Positions 1-8,003 of a stretch of DNA of 64,000 bases are shown here, piece by piece. The notes below the pieces were generated by a model. That model did not search any database and had not been told where the DNA came from. It worked only from the letters and a program-made list of their open reading frames with translations. Numbering within the stretch: position 1 is the first letter of the stretch; every line of letters starts with the position of its first letter. The translations under genes and the position numbers were made by a program. Origin of the DNA: Armatimonadota bacterium (GTDB lineage Bacteria; Armatimonadota; Fimbriimonadia; Fimbriimonadales; Fimbriimonadaceae); the NCBI GenBank assembly GCA_022563855.1, contig JADFMN010000009.1:62001-126000 (forward strand), in the 5' to 3' direction.

Positions 1-180
1 ATCGGAGTTGCAGAGACGTTCGACGTGCTCACGTTTTCTCCCGAGTGGCGAGAGCCCATGTCGACCGAGGATGCGCTCGATGAGATTCGGCGATGCTCCG
101 GCGCGCAGTTCGACCCGCAGGTCGTCGAGGCGTTCTGCGAAGTGCAGCCGCTAATCCAGCCTCTCGGGTTTGTGGACTAG
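1..180 (+). CDS. HD-GYP-type phosphohydrolase, C-terminal fragment
   Basis: Reading frame 1 is open from the window edge to TAG at 178-180, giving 59 residues of the end of a protein that starts upstream. The visible sequence has the C-terminal signature of HD-GYP domains: an Asp-Val-Leu-Thr stretch (usually FDALTS), then EWREPMSTEDALDEIRR and a 'GAQFDPQVVEAF' block. In this family that region follows the HHE and GYP metal motifs and closes the helical bundle. HD-GYP proteins hydrolyse cyclic-di-GMP and are often fused to response-regulator or GAF domains. Neither the catalytic residues nor any sensor domain lies in the window, so only family membership can be called. The next gene starts 33 nt downstream on the same strand. 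Confidence 0.7.
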   Translation: MGVAETFDVLTFSPEWREPMSTEDALDEIRRCSGAQFDPQVVEAFCEVQPLIQPLGFVD

Positions 181-213
181 GGCGCAGTTGTTGCGAACGG
201 TAACATCCCTAGC

Positions 214-1701
214 ATGTCGAACCTCGACGCCCTGAAGTCCAGGATGTACGACCTGAACGCGCTGGAGGCGTCCATGTCGATCTTTGGTTGGGACCAGCGG
301 TGCTTCATGCCGCCGGGCGCGACCGAGGCGCGCGCGAACCACCTCTCCATCCTCCACCGGATGCACCACGAGATGTTCACGTCCGACGAGACGGGGACTC
401 TGATCGACAAGGCTGCGGGTGAGGTCGGTGACGGTGGGGAAGACGGCGCGATGTTGCGCGTGGTCAAGCGCGACTTCGATCTGGCGACGAAACTGCCTGC
501 CGAGTTGGTCGCGAAGAAGAGCATGCTGGCCGCGCTCGCGCACGAAGAGTGGGTGGCGGCCCGCAAGAACAACGATTTCAAGTCCTTCGCGCCGACGCTC
601 GAGAAGATGTTCGAGATCTGTCGTCAAGAGGCAGAGTATCTAGGATACAAAGACCACATCTACGACGCGCTGTTCGATCTGTACGAAGAGGGCGCGACTC
701 AGAAAGACGCGGTGCAGATGTTCGACACGATCCGCCAGCCTTTGGTCGATCTGGTCAAGGAAATCCAGGAGAACGGCCGCAAGATCTCCAACGATTTCAT
801 GACCGGCGAGTGGGCGAAAGAGAAGCAGAGCGAGTTCACAGAGATGATCTCCAAGGCGGTCGGCTTCGACTTCGACCGCGGGCGGCAAGACACCGCGCAC
901 CACCCGTTCTGCGGCGGCTGGTCGGTGAACGACGTGCGGCTGACGACGCGTTTCCTTCCGTTCTTGGGGTCTGCAATCTTTGGCACTTTGCACGAGTCCG
1001 GGCACGGGATGTACGAGCAGGGAAGTCCGGTCGAATGGGATCGCACGCCGCTGGCGGGCGGCGTTTCGCTCGGCCTGCACGAGAGCCAGTCGCGGCTTTG
1101 GGAGAACATCGTCGGGCGGTCGAAGGCGTTCTGGCAGCGGTTCCTCCCGGATTTGCAAGAAACCTTCCCGACGCTATCTTCAATCAGTCTTGACGACTTC
1201 CACCGTGCCGTCAACAAGGTCGAGCCGAGCCTGATCCGCGTCGAGGCGGACGAGCTGACCTACAACCTGCACATCCTCATCCGGTTCGAGATCGAGTGTG
1301 GAATGCTCGAGGGTTCGATGCAGGTCAAGGACCTCCCCGAGATTTGGAACGCTAAGTACGAGGGGTATCTCGGCATCACCCCACCGACGGATTCTGACGG
1401 TTGCCTGCAGGACATCCACTGGTCCGGCGGCTCGGTCGGCTACTTCCCAACCTACAGCATGGGCAACCTTTTGAGCTACCAGATCTGGAAGACGCTGATT
1501 GACGACATCGGCGACCAGGACGAGAACATGGCGAGCGGTGACTTCTCAAAGATCCTCGGATGGCTAGGCGAAAAGATCTACTCGCAAGGCAAACGGTACA
1601 CGCCTAAAGAGTTAGTGCAACGTGTGACCGGCAAACCGATCGGCGCTGAGGATTACTTGACTGGCATCACCGCCAAGTACCGCGCCGTGTACGAGATCTG
1701 A
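214..1701 (+). CDS. M32 family (Taq-type) metallocarboxypeptidase
   Basis: A 495-residue protein, the usual length of M32 carboxypeptidases, which remove C-terminal residues from peptides in the cytoplasm. The zinc motif HESGH is at about residues 260-264. The downstream LHESQSRLWEN block, with the third ligand Glu near residue 290, is diagnostic of the family. Other family blocks are present, such as 'WSVNDVRLTTRF' and 'EADELTYNLHI'. No signal peptide is seen. The ATG at 214 sits after a short gap behind the HD-GYP gene. The extreme 3' end (residues TGITAKYRAVYEI) has a second, diverged copy about 230 nt downstream (see 1854-1928). Confidence 0.95.
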   Translation: MSNLDALKSRMYDLNALEASMSIFGWDQRCFMPPGATEARANHLSILHRMHHEMFTSDETGTLIDKAAGEVGDGGEDGAMLRVVKRDFDLATKLPAELVAKKSMLAALAHEEWVAARKNNDFKSFAPTLEKMFEICRQEAEYLGYKDHIYDALFDLYEEGATQKDAVQMFDTIRQPLVDLVKEIQENGRKISNDFMTGEWAKEKQSEFTEMISKAVGFDFDRGRQDTAHHPFCGGWSVNDVRLTTRFLPFLGSAIFGTLHESGHGMYEQGSPVEWDRTPLAGGVSLGLHESQSRLWENIVGRSKAFWQRFLPDLQETFPTLSSISLDDFHRAVNKVEPSLIRVEADELTYNLHILIRFEIECGMLEGSMQVKDLPEIWNAKYEGYLGITPPTDSDGCLQDIHWSGGSVGYFPTYSMGNLLSYQIWKTLIDDIGDQDENMASGDFSKILGWLGEKIYSQGKRYTPKELVQRVTGKPIGAEDYLTGITAKYRAVYEI

Positions 1702-2019
1702 TCCGAATTAGTCCCCTCCCCCTTGGGGCAGGGTTAGGGAGGGGGTGCTGAACGCGGTAGTTCGACGAGATGTGCCCCTCACCTCAATCCTCTCCCCAGT
1801 CCTTCGTCAGGCTCAGGATGACGGGGAGAGGAGGCTGCGTTCCAATTTGTTGAACCGGCAGACCGATGGGCGGCGAGGCTCTCCTGACCGGCATCACCGC
1901 CAAGTACCGCGCTGTGTACGAGATCTAGTTTGATCCCCTCCCCACTTGGGGGAGGGTTAGGGAGGGGGTGCTGAACGCCGTTAAGTTCTCCGAACTTTGT
2001 CCCCTTTCGCGAGGCCAGG
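1702..2019. repeat. Repeat-filled intergenic region after the M32 gene
   Basis: No intact gene is seen in these 318 bases. Two G/C-tract elements of one family, 'CCCCTCCCC...TTGGGG...AGGGTTAGGGAGGGGGTG', occur at about 1711-1748 and 1934-1970. Each lies directly behind a copy of the carboxypeptidase 3' end. Between them, at about 1790-1835, is a second repeat type, 'CTCCCCAGTCCTTCG...CAGGCTCAGGATGACGGGGAGAGG'. That type returns at 2435-2480 and 35217-35285. Confidence 0.75.
1854..1928 (+). pseudogene. Remnant of a second M32 carboxypeptidase 3' end
   Basis: Twenty-four codons plus TAG encode TGRPMGGEALLTGITAKYRAVYEI. The intact gene ends in TGKPIGAEDYLTGITAKYRAVYEI. The reading frame and stop position are kept. 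Differences are mostly conservative (K/R, I/M, A/G), so the fragment looks like the tail of a diverged paralogue or allele rather than a fresh tandem copy. The bases following both stops are also homologous because they carry the same G/C-tract repeat. There is no start codon and no other trace of the gene. Confidence 0.7.
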
Positions 2020-2352
2020 TTAGTTTCGTTCTACGGATATATCATCAACCACACCGTCTCTTAGCGAGACCGTAAGACTGAGCCCCTCATCTTTTTCATC
2101 GACATAGATCAGTCCCGCCATTTCAACACCATTGACCATGTTGTGCGTTGATATCATAGGTTCACCGAGGATCGCTATAACTTCACCTTCGGTCATGCCC
2201 TCGTGGACCATTGTCTCGCTGGCAGTGACGTCGATCGTGCTATCCAAATCCACATCAATGCCTGGCGGATAACAGCCGGATATGACTAGCATGGAAATCG
2301 GCAGACAACTTGCGACGAGCACGACAAGACTCCACTTGATTCCTTTCCTCAT
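2020..2352 (-). CDS. Small lipoprotein with SmpA/OmlA (BamE-like) motif
   Basis: A 110-residue protein with a basic start (MRKGIKW), a hydrophobic stretch and a lipobox ending ISGC at about residue 27, so it is probably a lipoprotein. The mature part carries GMTEGEVIAILGEP, the characteristic motif of the SmpA/OmlA/BamE fold, followed by a short beta-rich tail ('GLSLTVSLRDGVVDDISVERN'). In proteobacteria such proteins are outer-membrane lipoproteins; the role here is unknown. It stands alone, between repeat-rich gaps. It could also be a generic DUF-type lipoprotein that shares the motif. Confidence 0.75.
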   Translation of the reverse strand: MRKGIKWSLVVLVASCLPISMLVISGCYPPGIDVDLDSTIDVTASETMVHEGMTEGEVIAILGEPMISTHNMVNGVEMAGLIYVDEKDEGLSLTVSLRDGVVDDISVERN

Positions 2353-2490
2353 GATTATCGAAGTGTACCAACAATCTCCCAGCTCTCTTCCTCCTCCAGG
2401 GCAATAAGAAGGGAGATAATTCCCCTCACCTCAATCCGCTCCCCAGTCCTTCGACAGGCTCAGGATGACGGGGAGAGGAGGCTCTGTCGG
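2353..2490. repeat. Short intergenic gap with dispersed repeat
   Basis: At about 2428-2482 the gap holds another copy of 'CTCCCCAGTCCTTCGACAGGCTCAGGATGACGGGGAGAGG', nearly identical to the copy at 1790-1835. The two ends of the unit are partly self-complementary (CTCCCC and GGGGAG), so it can fold into a hairpin. Confidence 0.7.
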
Positions 2491-3462
2491 CTAATCCTTA
2501 AACCGCAACTCTCTGTTGCGGATCTCGGGCACGCAGGTCTCGGGGGTTACGTAGTCGTTCGCGTCCGGTGGGTAGCCAATGTCCCACATGCTGGGTTTGA
2601 CCCAGTCGGTCTTCATGCCGACGATGTCGAAACGGCCGTCCGCGTGCACTTCGCACGTCGCCCAGAGCGGGCCCTCGTAAGGGCTGGTGTAGGAGATGTA
2701 CGGGTGTGATTCTTCGATCGCGGGGCTGTAGCGTGCGCGGCGGTAGTCGCCGCCGAGCCAATGGTAAGACGCCGAGTTGATCTGGACGTACTGGATGCCG
2801 TTGATGAGTACTAGCTGGTCGATGTGGTGGTGACCGCAGAGCGACGCGAACACCTTGGTCCACCCTGCTTCTTCGTTTGCGTTCTCCAAAAGAGCCTGCA
2901 TCTCAAGCGTGTTGTCCAGCCCGCCCTCGCCTTCTTGCAAAGACTGGTGGCAGAACACGACCGTCGGCAGCTCAGTTCCTTTCAGGTCTTTCACCAACCA
3001 CGAGCGCTGCTCTTGCCCGACATGCCGCGGATAACCCGGCGGACGGCCTTCGTGCAGGTCGTTGCCGTCGAGCACGACAAAGTGCATGCCCTTGTGGTCG
3101 AAGGAGTAGGTCTGATCCGGCATGCTCCAGAATTCCTGCGTCTGCTCCTGCGAAAACCCGCCGTCGGTGTCGTGGTTTCCGAGCACGTGGTACTTCGGGC
3201 CGGGGAAGCCGTTCCACGCGTCCATGAACGGCTGGTTTTCCGGCTTGGGAACGCAGAAGTCGCCGAGCTGCATGATGAAATCGACCTCTTGCTCCTTCAT
3301 CGCTTCGATGAACGCAGTCAGCCGCTCGACCCCGTCGTGCATGACGTCCTGGTGCACGTCGGCGATCATGCCGAACGTGAAGCTCTCGCGCAGTCGCCAG
3401 CGAGGAGCGGTCGCTAGCGCTGCGGAGCCGATCACAAACTCGCGACGGCTTATCTTGAGCAT
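2491..3462 (-). CDS. Tat-exported metallophosphoesterase
   Basis: The start was set at the ATG giving MLKISRREFVIGSAALA, a clear twin-arginine signal (SRREF), rather than the longer open frame, whose first 63 codons look non-coding. The 323-residue product has the calcineurin-like motifs in order: IADVHQD, LGDFC, a GNHD box (VLGNHDTDG), FCHQS and CGHHH. Family members hydrolyse phosphomonoesters or phosphodiesters using two metal ions. A folded, metal-loaded export route fits the Tat signal. The substrate is not predictable. It is the last gene of a leftward run below glyQ. Confidence 0.88.
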   Translation of the reverse strand: MLKISRREFVIGSAALATAPRWRLRESFTFGMIADVHQDVMHDGVERLTAFIEAMKEQEVDFIMQLGDFCVPKPENQPFMDAWNGFPGPKYHVLGNHDTDGGFSQEQTQEFWSMPDQTYSFDHKGMHFVVLDGNDLHEGRPPGYPRHVGQEQRSWLVKDLKGTELPTVVFCHQSLQEGEGGLDNTLEMQALLENANEEAGWTKVFASLCGHHHIDQLVLINGIQYVQINSASYHWLGGDYRRARYSPAIEESHPYISYTSPYEGPLWATCEVHADGRFDIVGMKTDWVKPSMWDIGYPPDANDYVTPETCVPEIRNRELRFKD

Positions 3463-3512
3463 GACGAAATTATACCGACGCACTTCTGGAGAAGCGCAGC
3501 ACGATTTTGCGC

Positions 3513-4487
3513 CTACTTGTTCTTCTTGTACTTGGCGGTGTAAGCGAGGCAGCACGCGCGGACGCGGGCCCGGATGCGGTTGATGAACGCCGTGCGCTCG
3601 GTGGGCGAGACCGCGCCCCGGGCGTCGAGGAGGTTGAAGATGTGCGAGCACTTCAGCGCGAGGTCGAGCGCGGGGTAGACGAGGGATGTCGTGATCGGGG
3701 GAGCCGTGGCCTCCACCCCCTGGCCCCCTCCTCCATTTCGCTCCGCAACAATGGAGGAGGGGGAACTGGACAAGATTCCCTTCTCCTCATCCCAGTGCAC
3801 TTCAGTCTCGATCACCCGCTTCGACTCGGCCTCGTAAAGATCGAAGAGCTTGAACAGCAGATCAGTGTCGGCGACCTCGAAGTTATAGACGTTGTTCTGC
3901 ATCTCCTGCTCGAAGTCGACGTCCTTGTACGACAGCGACTCGCTCCACATCATCCCGTCCCAGAACGAGAACTGGTCGTTGAGCATCAGGCAGAGGCGCT
4001 CGGGGCCGTAAGTGATCTCGGCGCAGACGGGGTCGCAGTCGATGCCGCCCATCTGCTGGAAGAACGTGAACTGCGAGATCTCCGTGCCGTTCATCCAGAC
4101 CTCCCAGCCGACGCCAGCGGCACCGGCGGCCTGACTCTCCCAGTCGTCCTCGACCAGCCGCACGTCATTTTTCTTGGTGTCGAATCCGATCGCGTCTAGC
4201 GAGCCCATGTAGAGGTCGACGATGTCGTCGGGGCTCGGCTTCATGACGACTTGGTACTGGTAGTAGCGCTGGCTGCGCATCGGGTTGCGCGTGTAGCGGC
4301 CATCGGCGGGCCGTCGCGTTGGCTGGACGTAGGCGACGTTCCAAGGCTCGGGGCCGAGACAGCGCAGGGTCGTGGCAGGGTGCATCGTGCCCGCGCCGAC
4401 CTCGAGGTCGTACGGTTGCAGGATCGCGCAGCCCTGTTCGGCCCAATACTCGTTGAGCCGCCGGATCAGCTCTTGGAAGGTCATCAT
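3513..4487 (-). CDS. glyQ: Glycyl-tRNA synthetase alpha subunit with a repeat-derived insert
   Basis: Starting at MMTFQELIRRLNEYW, the protein matches the alpha subunit of the bacterial alpha2beta2 glycyl-tRNA synthetase throughout (EVGAGTMHPATTL, 'EPWNVAYVQPTRRP', 'LVEDDWESQAAGAAG', 'LKCSHIFNLLDARGA'). It charges tRNA-Gly in the cytoplasm together with GlyS. It has 324 residues instead of about 290. The excess lies at about residues 225-264, just before LVYPALDLALKCSH, and is low-complexity (ILSSSPSSIVAERNGGGGQG). The DNA there is a perfect 14-bp inverted repeat (3724-3737 and 3750-3763). No glyS gene is adjacent or elsewhere in the window. MM gives two possible starts, 4487 or 4484. Confidence 0.95.
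   Translation of the reverse strand: MMTFQELIRRLNEYWAEQGCAILQPYDLEVGAGTMHPATTLRCLGPEPWNVAYVQPTRRPADGRYTRNPMRSQRYYQYQVVMKPSPDDIVDLYMGSLDAIGFDTKKNDVRLVEDDWESQAAGAAGVGWEVWMNGTEISQFTFFQQMGGIDCDPVCAEITYGPERLCLMLNDQFSFWDGMMWSESLSYKDVDFEQEMQNNVYNFEVADTDLLFKLFDLYEAESKRVIETEVHWDEEKGILSSSPSSIVAERNGGGGQGVEATAPPITTSLVYPALDLALKCSHIFNLLDARGAVSPTERTAFINRIRARVRACCLAYTAKYKKNK
3724..3763. repeat. Palindromic element inside glyQ
   Basis: The arms CCCCCTCCTCCATT (3724-3737) and AATGGAGGAGGGGG (3750-3763) are perfect reverse complements around a 12-nt loop. The composition resembles the G/C-tract intergenic repeats elsewhere in the window. It is read in frame inside glyQ as SSSPSSIVAERNGGGG and would form a strong hairpin in the mRNA. 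Confidence 0.85.
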
Positions 4488-4516
4488 CGCCGCCAGGATT
4501 CTACTCTGCGCGCTGC

Positions 4517-4888
4517 TCAGTAGCTGGACTGCTTGAGGAAGAACGTGTTTCCGTCGGGGTCCTTGCCGTGGCAGAGGGTTGTGCCGGGGTGCGGTTCGGT
4601 GATCTCGCTCATCTCGACTCCCATCGAAATCACATGCGTCCGGGAGGCTTCGACGTCTGAGGTTGAAAACACGATCGCCGGTGCCAAGTCGCCGGTCGGT
4701 CCTGGCCCTCCGCCGTGCAAGGCGAGCGATCCGCCCTCTACGCCCAGAGTCGCCCAATGCTCGTTGAGCGGCTCGTCGCCGAACGGATAAGTCACAGTCA
4801 GCCCGAGCCGGTCTCGATAGAACGCGACGGATGCCGGAACATCGCTGACGTACAGGATCGTTTGGGACATCACAAGGTCAGAACTCAT
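4517..4888 (-). CDS. VOC (glyoxalase/bleomycin-resistance) superfamily protein
   Basis: A protein of about 123 residues with one vicinal-oxygen-chelate module pair: 'TILYVSDVPASVAFYRDRLGL' at the start and 'DPDGNTFFLKQSSY' at the end. The fold suggests a metal-dependent lyase, isomerase or binding protein; no specific substrate can be read. The start at 4888 (MSSDLVMSQ) was preferred over the longer frame because homology begins at SQTILYVSD. 4870 is equally possible, since neither start has a clear ribosome-binding site. It lies between the methyltransferase and glyQ, all leftward. Confidence 0.85.
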   Translation of the reverse strand: MSSDLVMSQTILYVSDVPASVAFYRDRLGLTVTYPFGDEPLNEHWATLGVEGGSLALHGGGPGPTGDLAPAIVFSTSDVEASRTHVISMGVEMSEITEPHPGTTLCHGKDPDGNTFFLKQSSY

Positions 4889-4972
4889 GCAGAAAGCATA
4901 TCTGATCTGCCCGGAGCGATAGTCGCCGGCTAGCGCACCAGCAACCCACGTCGAGCCCGTCACCTAGCCCTC

Positions 4973-5893
4973 CTAAGTTTTCTTGAAGACGTAGTGGCAC
5001 GCCGCTGTCCTCAAGTCGATAGGACTCGCCTGGCGGTAGCGTTTGTGCAGCTTTGAGCACCCTAAGAGGCCGCCCGTGACCTCTTCGTCCGACACGTACT
5101 TGCCACCCGGCAGCGTCAGTCTCCTCATAGCGATCTGCTCGAGCCCAGACTCACAGATGATTGCGTGGACTTGCGCTGGTAGCAAACGGTTGTGATACGT
5201 CAGCCTGTGCCCAAAGAGTAACCAGTAGACAGGCTCCGAGTAACGAAGGTGGTTCATCGGCTCGATCGACTTGTCCGCGTGGTAAAGATGGTCGCGGTGG
5301 TCGAAAACGTGCGAGCAGACTCCTCCTGGCCTCAGTATCCGCTTGCACTCTTTGAAAAACGCTCCGACGTTATGTTGTTTGAAGTGTTCGAGCACTCCGC
5401 CCGACTGGATCACGTCGACTGATGCGTCCTCCAACGGTAGGTGGCCGGGGTCGACCTCTCTGTGTTCGATAGCTCCGCACGCGTCCAGTACTTCGGACAC
5501 AGTGTGCGCCCAGCGGAGACGGTCGATCTCGCTCTTGCGCGATGGGAAGCGCTCGCCGAGGCTGGCCACGACCCCTCCCGCAGAGCGTGTTATGTACTGG
5601 GGGTCGAAGGCGCTCTCCAATTGCAGGTGATGGCTCTTGCCGCCGGTCACAAGTCGGCACGCCATCGGCCAGAAGCTCGTAACGCCGGGTTCTAATATCG
5701 CAATGTTCGCACGCTCTAGGTCGATGCCTGCGCCGCGCCAGACTTCAAAATAGCCCGGAGCGACGCGCGCAAGTTTATCGACGTGCGTTCGCTGTGTGCC
5801 GAGCCACTTTCTGGTCGCGCGACGGTAGAGCGCCGCACCGCCGGGAGTCCTGCCGAACACCCACAGGCCCGCCGCCTTCGCGACCGCGCGCAT
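4973..5893 (-). CDS. Class I SAM-dependent methyltransferase
   Basis: A 306-residue protein. The central and C-terminal half carries methyltransferase-11-type features: acidic strand-2 region 'HREVDPGHLPLEDASVDVI', strand-4 'VIQSGGVLEHF' and the post-motif 'ILRPGGVCSHVFDHRDH'. The N-terminal 100 residues are not recognised. Its ATG shares one base with the VanW stop (TGATG at 5893), so the two are translationally coupled. With VanW upstream, a cell-surface or lipid substrate is possible, but that is guesswork. Confidence 0.82.
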   Translation of the reverse strand: MRAVAKAAGLWVFGRTPGGAALYRRATRKWLGTQRTHVDKLARVAPGYFEVWRGAGIDLERANIAILEPGVTSFWPMACRLVTGGKSHHLQLESAFDPQYITRSAGGVVASLGERFPSRKSEIDRLRWAHTVSEVLDACGAIEHREVDPGHLPLEDASVDVIQSGGVLEHFKQHNVGAFFKECKRILRPGGVCSHVFDHRDHLYHADKSIEPMNHLRYSEPVYWLLFGHRLTYHNRLLPAQVHAIICESGLEQIAMRRLTLPGGKYVSDEEVTGGLLGCSKLHKRYRQASPIDLRTAACHYVFKKT

Positions 5894-6684
5894 CAGTCGT
5901 CACCGTCCCGGTCGTACAGCACGACCGCTTTGTTGTGCGCGATCTCTTCGTCCAGCAGGGTGTGTCCGTCCGGCAAAAAGATACGGCGCCGGATGCGGTT
6001 TTCGCGAAAGGTCTGGCCGTTCCTTTTCTCGAAAGAATGATCCGTTTCGTACACTTCAAAGCGTAGGCCGGGATCCTTCGTCGTCAGAAGCCGACCCACG
6101 AGATTCTCCTCGTCTACAGTCAGTGCGAGGAGGACAGGGATGTCGAGCGGATTCTCAAAGCGGAGGTCAGCCTGGTTGTAGAAAACCGTCGCGCCACAGG
6201 CGAAAGGCACGGTGCGACCGTGGTCGGGGAAGAGGTCGAGGCCGTGGCGGTGCCTCTCAGTGATCTTCATGCCCGCATTGATCGCGATCCAGTACAGCAG
6301 GTTTGAGACCGAGCACGTCCCACCTCCGAGCCCTTCTTCGAGCTTTCCTCTCTGCATCTCTGGGCCGAGGACGAAACCCCGTTTTTTTTTCGGCCTCCCT
6401 ACAAGCCCATGAAATGAGAAGCAGCCGAACGGTTCGATGACGATTCCGTCGAGGAGGCCAGCGACAAGACGGACGTTGGTCTCCTTGCCCCGCTGCATCC
6501 GCTCGTCGTAGGTCGTCGTCTTTCTTCTTAGCGGCGTTGCATGACTCGCGAGTTCATAAGAGTACGCACTGCGGTCTTTAGCCCTTTGTCTGCAGAATGT
6601 CCTGCGGACAATGATCATCTCTGGCTCTCTCCTGAGCCTCACGAGAGCCACTTTCAACGGATAGGGGACGAGCCTGCCGATCAC
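5893..6684 (-). CDS. VanW family protein
   Basis: A 263-residue protein with the VanW core: 'FSFHGLVGRPKKKRGFVLGP' followed by 'GLGGGTCSVSNLLYWIAINAGM' (conserved GGG-C), then 'ERHRHG', 'TVPFACGATVFYNQADLRF' and 'IPVLL'. VanW was named from vanB-type vancomycin-resistance clusters but is widespread and its biochemical role is unclear. No signal peptide is obvious. It heads a leftward run with the methyltransferase. There is no evidence for a resistance cluster here. Confidence 0.88.
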   Translation of the reverse strand: MIGRLVPYPLKVALVRLRREPEMIIVRRTFCRQRAKDRSAYSYELASHATPLRRKTTTYDERMQRGKETNVRLVAGLLDGIVIEPFGCFSFHGLVGRPKKKRGFVLGPEMQRGKLEEGLGGGTCSVSNLLYWIAINAGMKITERHRHGLDLFPDHGRTVPFACGATVFYNQADLRFENPLDIPVLLALTVDEENLVGRLLTTKDPGLRFEVYETDHSFEKRNGQTFRENRIRRRIFLPDGHTLLDEEIAHNKAVVLYDRDGDD

Positions 6685-6724
6685 TTTCTTCTCATTAACC
6701 CATAACGGTTGCGGCCCAAGGTCG

Positions 6725-7915
6725 TTACGTTTGCTTGCGTCCGGCGCGGAACGCTTGTTCCAAGTCGGCGATCAGGTCGGTCTCATGCTCCAGCCCGTTG
6801 TAGAGCCTTACGATCCACCGCTTCTCCGGCCAGTCCATCGGGTGGTACTCGAGCGGGACGCAGAGGCTCTCGTGGCCGCCCCAGCTGACTCCCAGCCGGT
6901 ACAGGCGCAACGCTTCGGTGAACGCGCGCAAGCGATCCGGGTCTTGATCCACCGGCTCGAACGAAATCAGCCCGGACGAGCTGCTCATCTGCTTCAGGAA
7001 CAGCTCGCGCTGCGGATGGTCCTCGAATCCTGTGTGGAACACCTGTCTGACTTCCGGCCGTTCGCGCAGCCATCGCGCAACGGCGTCGGCGGTCTTGGCG
7101 TGCTGCGCCATCCTGATGGGCAGCGTGCGGAGTGAGCGGAGAATCAACCACGATGGAAACGGGGGCAGCGACGCGCCGATGTACTCCACCTCGTTGGCCA
7201 TGATCTCCTTCATGATGTCGTTCGACGCACACAGCGCACCGGCCACAACGTCGCTGTGCCCACCAAGGTATTTGGTCGCGCTGTGAACCACGATGTCGAT
7301 ACCGAACTCTGCGGGCGTCTGAAAGATCGGGCTGGCGTAACTGTTGTCCACCGCAGTGCGAATGCCTCGGCTTTTCGCTTCCTGCGCAATGGTCGTCAGG
7401 TCTTGCAACCGATATATAATGCTGCTCGGCGATTCAAGGAAGATCAGAGAGGTCTCCGGTCGGATCGCGTCGAAAACCTCCTGAGGGTCAGTGCCTACGA
7501 CGAACGTCGTCTCCACGCCGAAGCGTGGCATATACTCCGCCAAGAACCTGCGGGTCGGACCGTAGCAAGTGTCGACGCAGACCACGTGCGACCCAGTTCT
7601 CGTGCTGGCCATGACGGCTGTGCTGATCGCCGACGCTCCGCTCGTGAACATCCGGGCGCACTCGGTCTTCTCCAAGGCGGCGACCTTCTTGCCGACCAGA
7701 TCGAGCGTCGGGTTGTTGATTCTGCTGTAGAAGCACTGCCCCTCGTCCGACAAGAGGTCGAACTGGTTTTCCTGCGCTTCATAGAACTGATCCCAAGTGT
7801 CGAAGATGAAGAGCGAAGTTTGGAAAATCGGCGGAACCACCGCGCCTAGAATGTGCGTCTCTTCTCCCAAGTGCTGCAGCATTGTTTCCAGCCTCTGATC
7901 CGACGGGTTGGACAT
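6725..7915 (-). CDS. PLP-dependent trans-sulfuration enzyme (cystathionine beta-lyase type)
   Basis: A Cys/Met-metabolism PLP enzyme of about 396 residues. Visible family features are the Tyr-Ser-Arg block ('CFYSRINNPTLDLVGKKVAA'), the phosphate-binding 'FTSGASAISTAVMA', 'LIFLESPSS' and the PLP lysine in 'VVHSATKYLGGHSDVVAG'. These enzymes cleave or form cystathionine or use O-acylhomoserine or methionine; the exact reaction (MetC, MetB, MetZ or Mgl) cannot be fixed by eye. The start at MSNPSDQRLETM was preferred over one nine codons upstream. It is transcribed leftward, with its 5' end 88 nt from rpoZ, which runs the other way. Confidence 0.9.
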   Translation of the reverse strand: MSNPSDQRLETMLQHLGEETHILGAVVPPIFQTSLFIFDTWDQFYEAQENQFDLLSDEGQCFYSRINNPTLDLVGKKVAALEKTECARMFTSGASAISTAVMASTRTGSHVVCVDTCYGPTRRFLAEYMPRFGVETTFVVGTDPQEVFDAIRPETSLIFLESPSSIIYRLQDLTTIAQEAKSRGIRTAVDNSYASPIFQTPAEFGIDIVVHSATKYLGGHSDVVAGALCASNDIMKEIMANEVEYIGASLPPFPSWLILRSLRTLPIRMAQHAKTADAVARWLRERPEVRQVFHTGFEDHPQRELFLKQMSSSSGLISFEPVDQDPDRLRAFTEALRLYRLGVSWGGHESLCVPLEYHPMDWPEKRWIVRLYNGLEHETDLIADLEQAFRAGRKQT

Positions 7916-8003
7916 GGCCCTGATTTTCGCAGATAGCGGCACTTTCGCGCTAGGCGCGCCAAGCTAGGACCCAGCCAGCCCTATCGATGCTGTCTGGTAT
8001 CAT

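Noticed and set aside
5893-6684. VanW as sign of a vancomycin-resistance cluster
   Set aside because: No vanA/B ligase, vanH, vanX or two-component genes; VanW is widespread outside resistance clusters.
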